Source: Paracoccus sp. N5
GTDB lineage: Bacteria > Pseudomonadota > Alphaproteobacteria > Rhodobacterales > Rhodobacteraceae
Reading direction: 5' to 3'
Assembly (NCBI RefSeq): GCF_000371965.1
Contig: NZ_AQUO01000001.1
Span: 62,001-126,000 of the forward strand
Length of the DNA: 64,000 nucleotides
The translations under genes and the position numbers were made by a program. Below, piece after piece: positions 57,587 to 64,000 of the stretch. Numbering within the stretch: the first letter of the stretch is position 1; every line of letters begins with the position of its first letter. The notes beneath the pieces are model-generated. The model worked only from the letters and a program-made list of their open reading frames with translations, did no database searches and had not been told where the DNA came from.

Positions 57587-58756
57587 TCAGCCGCCGCGGC
57601 GGTGCGAGATCCAGCCGCCGCCCAGCACCCGCGTGCCCTCGGTGGCATAGAAGACGCAGGCCTGGCCGGGGCTGACGCCTTCCTCCGGGGCCAGCAGCTC
57701 GATCTCGGCGCGGCGGCTGCCGGTCACGCGCAGGATCGCCGGCCGCGGCGGCCGGGTCGAGCGGATGCGGGCGGTGATGCTGATCTCGCCCGCGAAGGGT
57801 TCGTCGCCCAGCCAGTTCACCTCGGTCACCGGCACGATCTTCGTCGCCAGCGCCTGCTTGGGACCGACGACGACGCGCCGGGTCTCGGGCTCCAGCCGCA
57901 CGACATAGAGCGGGTCGCCCAAGCCGCCGATGCCGAGGCCGCGGCGCTGGCCGATGGTGTAATGGATCACGCCGCGATGGCTGCCCAGCACCTTGCCGTC
58001 CAGGTCGACGATCTCTCCCGGGTCGGCGGCGCCCGGACGCAGCTTCTCGATCACGCTGGCATAATCGCCGTTCGGCACGAAGCAGATGTCCTGGCTGTCG
58101 GGCTTGTCCGCCACCGCCAGCCCGTATTGCGCCGCCAAGGCGCGCGTTTCCGCCTTGCTGGCGAGGCCGCCCAGCGGGAAGCGCAGGAAATCCAGCTGCT
58201 CCTGCGTGGTCGAGAACAGGAAATAGCTTTGGTCGCGGTTCGGGTCGGCGGCCATGTGCAGCTCGGCCCCGGCCGGACCGTCGAAGCGGCGGATGTAATG
58301 TCCGGTCGCCATGCAATCGGCGTCGAGCTCGCGCGCGGTCTGCAGCAGGTCGCGGAACTTCACCCGCTCATTGCAGCGGATGCAGGGCACGGGCGTGGCG
58401 CCGGCCAGATAGGCGTCGGCGAATTCCTCGATCACCGATTCCCGGAACTTGTTTTCGTAATCAAGCACGTAATGCGGGAAGCCGATGCGCTCGGCCACGC
58501 GGCGGGCATCGTGGATGTCCTGTCCGGCGCAGCAGGCGCCCTTTTTCGCCAAGGCCGCGCCGTGGTCGTAAAGCTGCAGCGTCACGCCGATCACCTCATA
58601 GCCCTGCGCCGCCAGCATCGCCGCCACGACCGAGCTGTCGACGCCGCCCGACATGGCGACGACCACGCGGGTTTGCGCCGGCGGCTTGGCAAAGCCCAGC
58701 GAATTCATGGTCATGGCCGGCGCGTCGGGGCGCAAGTTCGGGCGGGGCGCTGTCAT
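57587..58756 (-). CDS. mnmA: tRNA-specific 2-thiouridylase
   Basis: This 389-residue enzyme thiolates U34 of tRNAs for Lys, Glu and Gln. The PP-loop SGGVDSSVVAAML is near residue 35. The catalytic-type cysteines lie in TPVPCIRCN and further on in DSQDICFVPNG, and ATGHYIRR is conserved. The start used leaves a 20-residue leader before the PP-loop strand; MTMNSLGFAKPP (16 codons in) is an alternative. It converges with sufE. Confidence 0.95.
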   Translation of the reverse strand: MTAPRPNLRPDAPAMTMNSLGFAKPPAQTRVVVAMSGGVDSSVVAAMLAAQGYEVIGVTLQLYDHGAALAKKGACCAGQDIHDARRVAERIGFPHYVLDYENKFRESVIEEFADAYLAGATPVPCIRCNERVKFRDLLQTARELDADCMATGHYIRRFDGPAGAELHMAADPNRDQSYFLFSTTQEQLDFLRFPLGGLASKAETRALAAQYGLAVADKPDSQDICFVPNGDYASVIEKLRPGAADPGEIVDLDGKVLGSHRGVIHYTIGQRRGLGIGGLGDPLYVVRLEPETRRVVVGPKQALATKIVPVTEVNWLGDEPFAGEISITARIRSTRPPRPAILRVTGSRRAEIELLAPEEGVSPGQACVFYATEGTRVLGGGWISHRRGG

Positions 58757-58921
58757 GGATCGTCCTTGTCGCGGCCGCGCGCGAAGGCGGGCGGCGTTGT
58801 TGCCTACATTTATAGGAAAATTCCCGGGTTTCTCAAGGGCAGGGCGGGAAAACCCGGCATGACTTCACCGGGATTTAAGAAGTTTGCGGCACAACGGGGC
58901 AAGGATCACAGGAACCTGCCG

Positions 58922-59206
58922 ATGTTTTTGAGAAAAACCCCCGGACCGCGCACCGCGACCCTGCCCGACGGCAGCATCCTGACGCTGGCCGACCTGCCCT
59001 CGCCGCAGACCCGCTGGGTGGCCAGCCGCAAGGCCGCCGTCGTCGATGCCGTGCAATACGGGCTCTTGTCGCGCGAAGAGGCGATTCGCCGCTATGGCCT
59101 GACCGGAGAAGAGTTCGACGCCTGGATGCAGGCCTTTCGCCGCCATGGCCGCAACGCGCTGAAGATCACCCAGCTGCAGAAATTTCGACAACCAGAGGTT
59201 GAATAA
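58922..59206 (+). CDS. sciP: CtrA inhibitor SciP (DUF1153)
   Basis: This 94-residue DNA-binding protein has about the same length as SciP of Caulobacter. It shows the family block MFLRKTPGPRTATLPDGSIL, LPSPQTRWVASRKAAVVDAV and GLLSREEAIRRYGLTGEEFD. SciP restrains CtrA-activated transcription. The start at 58922 is chosen from family length; the frame is open 20 codons upstream. It lies 83 bp before ctrA, an arrangement frequent in this family. Confidence 0.93.
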   Translation: MFLRKTPGPRTATLPDGSILTLADLPSPQTRWVASRKAAVVDAVQYGLLSREEAIRRYGLTGEEFDAWMQAFRRHGRNALKITQLQKFRQPEVE

Positions 59207-59224
59207 CATTTGCCGGTATCTTCG

Positions 59225-59240
59225 GTAACGTGATATTAAC
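59225..59240 (+). promoter_or_regulatory. candidate CtrA-binding site upstream of ctrA
   Basis: GTAA (59225-59228), seven bases, then TTAAC (59236-59240) match the CtrA consensus TTAA-N7-TTAAC with one difference. The site is 50 bp before the ctrA ATG, fitting autoregulation. The surrounding 83-bp gap is otherwise A/T-rich promoter-like sequence. Confidence 0.6.
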
Positions 59241-59289
59241 CTTTTGCGCGGAAATTTTACCAGTCAGATGGTTGGCAAGGGGACATATT

Positions 59290-60006
59290 ATGCGAATTCT
59301 TCTGGTCGAGGATGATCCGACCACGGCGCGCAGCATCGAGCTGATGCTGACCCACGCAAGCTACAACGTCTATCGCACCGACATGGGCGAGGAGGGGATC
59401 GACCTTGCCAAGCTCTACGACTACGACCTGATCCTGCTGGACCTGGACCTGCCGGACATGCATGGCATGGAGGTGCTGCGCCAGATCCGCATGTCGCGCG
59501 TCGATACGCCGATCCTGATCCTGACCGGCTCGGACGATACCGAAAGCAAGCTGCGCGGCTTCGGTTTCGGGGCCGACGATTACATGACCAAACCCTTCAA
59601 CCGCGACGAGCTGGTCGCGCGCATCCAGGCCATCATCCGCCGCTCCAAGGGGCACAGCCAGTCGGTGATCCGCACCGGCGAGATGGTGGTGAACCTGGAC
59701 GCGCGCTCGGTCGAGGTGGGCGGGCGCCCGGTGAACCTGACCGGCAAGGAATACCAGATCCTGGAACTGCTCAGCCTGCGCAAGGGCACGACGCTGACCA
59801 AGGAGATGTTCCTGAACCATCTCTACGGCGGCATGGACGAGCCCGAGCTGAAGATCATCGACGTCTTCGTCTGCAAGCTGCGCAAGAAGCTGGCGGCGGC
59901 GATGAGCGGCGAAAGCCATATCGAGACCGTCTGGGGCAGGGGCTATGTCCTGCGCGACCCGGTGGCCGAGATACAGAACCCCGAGCGTCTGGCGCTGCGC
60001 GCCTGA
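59290..60006 (+). CDS. ctrA: cell-cycle response regulator CtrA
   Basis: This 238-residue OmpR-type regulator has a receiver domain with acidic pocket EDD (7-9), phosphoacceptor Asp51 in LILLDLDLPD, Thr in ILTGSDD and Lys in YMTKPFN. A winged-helix output domain follows (LTGKEYQILELLSLRKGTTL, then DEPELKIIDVFVCKLRKKLA and WGRGYVLRDP). In Rhodobacteraceae CtrA is usually non-essential and controls motility, gene transfer agents and quorum-linked traits. Confidence 0.97.
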   Translation: MRILLVEDDPTTARSIELMLTHASYNVYRTDMGEEGIDLAKLYDYDLILLDLDLPDMHGMEVLRQIRMSRVDTPILILTGSDDTESKLRGFGFGADDYMTKPFNRDELVARIQAIIRRSKGHSQSVIRTGEMVVNLDARSVEVGGRPVNLTGKEYQILELLSLRKGTTLTKEMFLNHLYGGMDEPELKIIDVFVCKLRKKLAAAMSGESHIETVWGRGYVLRDPVAEIQNPERLALRA

Positions 60007-60122
60007 TCCGCGTGGCGTTACCGGCCTGAGCCCGGGTCGGGCGCTGGACAATCCGGCCCCGGCCCCGGTATCACCGTCTTTCGGACAGGCCCGGCGGGGC
60101 AGGCAGGCTGGCGGAGGGCGCG

Positions 60123-62519
60123 ATGACCGCAGAGGACGAGAACCAGGCCGCGGGCAGGGCCGAATCGCCATCGCCGCAGCCGGTCGAGACGCTGGACCGG
60201 GCCGCGGCCCTGGCCGAGATCGCCGCGCTGACCGATGTCCTGGATCGCGCGAACCAGGCCTATCACCGCGACGACGCGCCCTTCATCAGCGACGCCGAGT
60301 ATGATGAAAAGAAGCGCCGCCTGCTGGAGATCGAGACCCGTTTCCCCGAGCTTGCCGCGACAGCCAGCCCTTCGGCCCAGGTTGGCGCCGCGCCGGATGG
60401 CCGTTTCGCCAAGGTTGTGCACCGGCTGCCGATGCTGTCGCTGGAAAACGGCTTTGCCGCCGATGACGTGCAGGCCTTCGTGCAGCGAGTGCGGTCGTTC
60501 CTGAACCTCGGCCCCGATGCCGCGCTGGAACTCACCGCCGAGCCCAAGATCGACGGCCTGTCCCTGTCGCTGCGTTACGAGGGCGGGCGGCTAGTCCAGG
60601 CCGCGACTCGCGGCGACGGCGCGGTGGGCGAGAACGTGACCGCCAATGCCCGCACCATCGCGGATATTCCGCAGGCGCTCGCCGGCAGCGATTTCCCCGA
60701 GGTGTTGGAGATCCGCGGCGAGGTCTATATGTCGCACGCGGATTTCGAGCGGCTGAACCAGACCGAAGGCGGCCGCGTCTTCGCCAACCCGCGCAATGCC
60801 GCCGCCGGCTCCTTGCGCCAGCTGGACCCGGCGATCACCGCCGCCCGGCCGCTGCGCTTCTTCGCCTATGCCTGGGGCGAGATCAGCGAGCCCCTGGCCG
60901 CGACCCAGTTCGAGGCGGTCCAGCGCCTCGCCGCGATGGGCTTCCAGATCAATCCGCTGACCCGGATCTGCCGTTCCGTCGCCGAGATGCTGGCCGCCTG
61001 GGCCGAGATCGAGCAGATGCGCGCCACGCTGGGCTATGACATCGACGGCGTGGTCTACAAGGTCAACGACCTCGGCTATCAGGCGCGGCTGGGCATGCGC
61101 TCGACCACGCCGCGATGGGCCTTGGCGCACAAGTTCCCGGCCGAGCGCGCCTGGACCCGGCTCGAATCCATCGACATCCAGGTCGGCCGCACCGGGGCGC
61201 TGAGCCCGGTCGCGCGGCTGACGCCGGTCACGGTGGGCGGGGTCGTGGTCTCGAACGCCACGCTGCATAACGAGGATTACATCGCCGGACGCGGCGCCGA
61301 TGGCAGCGAGATCCGTGGCGGCAAGGACATCCGTATCGGCGACTGGGTCGAGGTCTATCGCGCCGGCGACGTGATCCCCAAGGTCGCGGACGTCGACCTG
61401 GCCAAGCGGCCGCCCGAGGCCGTGCCTTATGCCTTTCCCGACAGCTGCCCGGAATGCGGCTCGCCCGCGATCCGGGAAGAGGGCGACTCGGTGCGCCGCT
61501 GCACCGGCGGGCTGATCTGCCCGGCGCAGGCGGTGGAAAAGCTGCGCCATTTCGTCTCGCGCGCGGCCTTCGACATCGAGGGGCTGGGCGCCAAGCAGGT
61601 CGAACTGTTCTATCGCCTGGGCTGGATCGCCGAGCCCGCGGATATCTTTACCCTGGCCCGGCGCGACGCCGAGGGCGCCAAGATGCGGGCGGATAGCCGC
61701 GGCGATGCGGATGAGGAACTGCTGCTTTCGCTTGGCATCGACCGGCTGCATCTTTCGGGTGGCGCCGCGGCGGCCCTGGCCCGGTTGTCGGCCACGCGTC
61801 TCGCCGAGATCAAGGGCTGGGGCGAGAAAAGCGCCGCGAGCCTGTTCCAGGCCATCGAGAAGCGGCGCGAGATCCCGCTCTCGCGGCTGCTTTTCGCGCT
61901 TGGCATCCGCCATGTCGGCGAGGTTGCGGCCCAGGACCTGGCGCGGCATTACGGCAGCTGGCAGGCGCTCGAAACGGCGCTGGACCTGTCGCGCCCCGCC
62001 GCGCTGGCCCATCGCGGGGCCGATGAGGCCGCCCAAGCCGAACGCGCCGCCGCCCAGGCCGAAAACCGCCGCGCCCGCATTGCCGAGACCCGGGCCGCGA
62101 TGCTGGCCGATGCCGAACTGTCGCCGGAAAGCGCCGCGGCCTGGTCCGACCTGATCGCCGCCGATGGCGTCGGCCCGACGCTTGCCATGTCGCTGTCGGA
62201 CGCCTTTGCCAACCCCGCCGAACGCGCCGCCATCGACCGGCTGGCGGCTTTCCTGACGGTGCTGCCGCCCGAGGCGCGCGCCACCGACAGCGAGATCACC
62301 GGCAAGACGCTGGTCTTTACCGGCACGCTGGAGAAGATGACCCGCGCCGAGGCCAAGGCCCGCGCCGAGGCGCTTGGCGCCCATGTCGCGGGTTCGGTCT
62401 CGGCCCGGACCGACCTGCTGATCGCCGGCCCGGGCGCGGGATCGAAGGCCAGGAAGGCCGCCGAACTGGGCATCAAGGTCATCGACGAGGACGAATGGCT
62501 GGCGATCGCGCAGCGGTGA
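60123..62519 (+). CDS. ligA: NAD-dependent DNA ligase
   Basis: This 798-residue ligase seals nicks in replication and repair. The catalytic lysine is Lys142 in EPKIDG. The zinc finger follows later (CPECG, then RRCTGGLICP), then HhH repeats and a C-terminal BRCT domain (GKTLVFTGTLEKMTRAEAKA). It is about 100 residues longer than the E. coli enzyme. The excess is an alanine/arginine-rich coiled-coil-like insert within the HhH region (around 630-670, AAQAERAAAQAENRRARIAE), as well as a short N-terminal extension. The stop overlaps the recG start (GTGA). Confidence 0.96.
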   Translation: MTAEDENQAAGRAESPSPQPVETLDRAAALAEIAALTDVLDRANQAYHRDDAPFISDAEYDEKKRRLLEIETRFPELAATASPSAQVGAAPDGRFAKVVHRLPMLSLENGFAADDVQAFVQRVRSFLNLGPDAALELTAEPKIDGLSLSLRYEGGRLVQAATRGDGAVGENVTANARTIADIPQALAGSDFPEVLEIRGEVYMSHADFERLNQTEGGRVFANPRNAAAGSLRQLDPAITAARPLRFFAYAWGEISEPLAATQFEAVQRLAAMGFQINPLTRICRSVAEMLAAWAEIEQMRATLGYDIDGVVYKVNDLGYQARLGMRSTTPRWALAHKFPAERAWTRLESIDIQVGRTGALSPVARLTPVTVGGVVVSNATLHNEDYIAGRGADGSEIRGGKDIRIGDWVEVYRAGDVIPKVADVDLAKRPPEAVPYAFPDSCPECGSPAIREEGDSVRRCTGGLICPAQAVEKLRHFVSRAAFDIEGLGAKQVELFYRLGWIAEPADIFTLARRDAEGAKMRADSRGDADEELLLSLGIDRLHLSGGAAAALARLSATRLAEIKGWGEKSAASLFQAIEKRREIPLSRLLFALGIRHVGEVAAQDLARHYGSWQALETALDLSRPAALAHRGADEAAQAERAAAQAENRRARIAETRAAMLADAELSPESAAAWSDLIAADGVGPTLAMSLSDAFANPAERAAIDRLAAFLTVLPPEARATDSEITGKTLVFTGTLEKMTRAEAKARAEALGAHVAGSVSARTDLLIAGPGAGSKARKAAELGIKVIDEDEWLAIAQR

Positions 62520-64000
62520 AGCCCGGCCGGCCCGAGGCGCTGTTTCCCCTGTTCGCGGGCGTCGAGACCCTGCCCGGGGTCGGCCCACGCGCCGCCGAGA
62601 GCTTTACCCAGATGGGCGCGACCCGGCTGCGCGACCTGGTGCTGACCCTGCCGCATTCCGGCATCCGCCGCCGCCGCATCGCCCGGCTGGCCGAGGCCCG
62701 GCCACCCGAGATCGTCACCTTGCTGATCCGGGTCGAGCGTCACAGCCCGCCCACCGCCAAGGGCCGGCCGTGGCGGGTGCATTGCTCGGACGGCTACAGC
62801 GATCTGCAGCTGGTGTTCTTCCATGCCCGCAAGGACTGGATCGAGCCCCAGTTGCCCGCGGGCGCGCGCCGGCTGGTCTCGGGCAAGATCGAGCTGTTCG
62901 ACGGCATGGCGCAGATGGTGCATCCCGACCATATCGGCCCCGAGGACGGCCCGCCTCTGCCGGAGTTCGAGCCGGTCTATCCGCTCTCCGGCCGGCTGAC
63001 GCAGGGGGTGGTGCAGAAGGCGGTGCGCGGCGCGCTGGCGAAACTGCCGGCGGCCGGGGAATGGATCGACCCGGGCCTGCTTGCGCGCGAGGGCTGGCCG
63101 GACTGGCATGGCGCCCTGGCGCAGGCCCATGCGCCCTCGGGCCCCGAGGGGCTGTCGCCGACCGATCCGGCGCGGGCGCGGCTGGCCTATGACGAGCTTT
63201 TCGCGCATCAGTTGACGCTGGCGCTCTTGCGCCGCGACCGCCGCCGGCAAGCGGGGCTGGCGACGCAGGGCGACGGCCGCTTGCGCGAGCGGGTGCTGGC
63301 CGGTCTACCCTGGCCGCCGACCGGGGCGCAGCGCCGCGCGGTCGACGAGATCGCCGGCGACATGGCCGCGCCGCGGCGGATGAACCGGCTGTTGCAGGGC
63401 GATGTCGGGGCCGGCAAGACCCTGGTCGCCTTTCTCGCGCTGCTGGTCGCGGTCGAGGCGGGCGGGCAGGGCGTGCTGATGGCGCCGACCGAGATCCTGG
63501 CGCGCCAGCATTTCCGCGCGCTGGAGCCGTTGGCCCGGTTGGCCGGGATCCGGCTGGAGGTGCTGACCGGCCGCGACAAGGGCGATGCGCGGGCGAATAT
63601 CCTGGCCAATCTGGCCATGGGCCGCATCGACATCCTGGTCGGCACCCATGCCGTGATCCAGAAGTCGGTCGAGTTCCACGACCTGCGGCTGGCGATCATC
63701 GACGAGCAGCATCGCTTCGGCGTCAACCAGCGCATGGAACTGGGCCAGAAGGGCAGCCACCTGCCGCCCGACATGCTGGTGATGACGGCGACGCCGATCC
63801 CGCGCTCGCTGGCACTGGCGCAATTCGGCGACATGGACCTGTCGGTGCTGGACGAAAAGCCGGCCGGGCGCCAGCCGGTGCGCACCACGGTGGTGCCGGA
63901 CAGCCGCATGGCCGAGGTTCTGGCGCATCTGGACCGCGCCCTGCAGGGCGGCGCGCGGGCCTATTGGGTCTGCCCGCTGGTCGAGGAAAGCGAGGCCGTG
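62516..64000 (+). CDS. recG: ATP-dependent DNA helicase RecG (5' part, cut by window edge)
   Basis: The first 495 codons are present and the gene runs off the right edge. It starts with GTG at 62516, overlapping the ligA stop by four bases (GTGA), and reads KPGRPEALFPLFAGVETLPG, then VGPRAAESFTQMG. The wedge domain (about 60-150) precedes the helicase core with Walker A LLQGDVGAGKTLVAF, motif Ia MAPTEILARQHF, Walker B LAIIDEQHRFGV and MTATPIPRSLA. RecG remodels stalled forks. The GTG start explains why an ATG-based search misses it. Confidence 0.95.
   Translation, partial: MKPGRPEALFPLFAGVETLPGVGPRAAESFTQMGATRLRDLVLTLPHSGIRRRRIARLAEARPPEIVTLLIRVERHSPPTAKGRPWRVHCSDGYSDLQLVFFHARKDWIEPQLPAGARRLVSGKIELFDGMAQMVHPDHIGPEDGPPLPEFEPVYPLSGRLTQGVVQKAVRGALAKLPAAGEWIDPGLLAREGWPDWHGALAQAHAPSGPEGLSPTDPARARLAYDELFAHQLTLALLRRDRRRQAGLATQGDGRLRERVLAGLPWPPTGAQRRAVDEIAGDMAAPRRMNRLLQGDVGAGKTLVAFLALLVAVEAGGQGVLMAPTEILARQHFRALEPLARLAGIRLEVLTGRDKGDARANILANLAMGRIDILVGTHAVIQKSVEFHDLRLAIIDEQHRFGVNQRMELGQKGSHLPPDMLVMTATPIPRSLALAQFGDMDLSVLDEKPAGRQPVRTTVVPDSRMAEVLAHLDRALQGGARAYWVCPLVEESEAV

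Noticed and set aside
62770..63192. Open frame of 140 codons inside the recG region
   Set aside because: It is in a different phase from the GTG-started recG frame, which carries all helicase motifs; the 140-codon frame is a shadow.

Overview
The window reads as the chromosome of a high-GC alphaproteobacterium of the Rhodobacteraceae, most likely Paracoccus or a close relative. The evidence is the order pyrH-frr-uppS-cdsA-dxr-rseP-bamA-skp, an adjacent sciP and ctrA pair, rplU-rpmA next to an acetyltransferase gene, and strong G/C bias at third codon positions. The species cannot be fixed from the sequence alone.

Layout. Positions 1-2127 are an insertion-sequence graveyard: a truncated IS3-type orfA, a complete IS3-family element (197-1461), an internally deleted IS5-family transposase and the last codons of an ISL3-like transposase. 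Positions 2128-23577 are a genomic island of about 21.4 kb inserted at the 3' end of guaA. It is bounded by an 18-bp direct repeat of the last guaA codons, and a P4-type tyrosine integrase gene lies next to guaA. From 23563 to the right edge is ordinary chromosome: guaA, a ThiE-like gene, trmJ, ctaA, an M32 carboxypeptidase, a P450 with a membrane hydrolase-like partner, an M48 peptidase, a VWA protein, ppx, rlmE, an AraC regulator, miaA, the pyrH-to-skp envelope operon, a nucleoside hydrolase, a penicillin acylase homologue, a hydroxyisobutyrate-type dehydrogenase, tRNA-Val, a CaiB-type CoA transferase, rplU-rpmA, sufE, mnmA, sciP, ctrA, ligA and the start of recG, which is cut by the window edge.

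The island has two functional blocks. The first (2244-10811, minus strand) looks like a defence operon: a small HTH protein, an MmeI-like N6-adenine DNA methyltransferase without an obvious nuclease motif, a superfamily 2 helicase, a GIY-YIG nuclease and a DUF3644/HEPN-like protein. The last gene has been split by an 853-bp IS5-family element; removing the element and one TA copy restores an open 353-codon frame. The second block (12104-20681, minus strand) is a mobilisation module closely resembling IncP plasmids: TraK, TraL, an oriT with an RP4-like nic region, TraJ and the TraI relaxase, followed by only three mating-pair genes, TrbJ, TrbK (entry exclusion) and TrbL. No coupling protein, VirB4-like ATPase or remaining pore gene is present. 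The island therefore looks like a mobilisable satellite of IncP-type plasmids that could also alter the helper's pore and exclusion, in the manner SGI1 does for IncC plasmids; this is inference.

Shared control is suggested by four copies of the dyad TTTTAGC(C/G)GCTAAAA placed at trbJ, between traJ and traI, at the end of int and in front of a plus-strand ORF. Notable chromosomal features include about five decayed tandem copies of the rlmE 3' end (36118-36705), a repeated intergenic element beginning GGGTATTT, and a 1.16-kb gene-poor stretch after the L21/L27 locus that carries an IS630 remnant.
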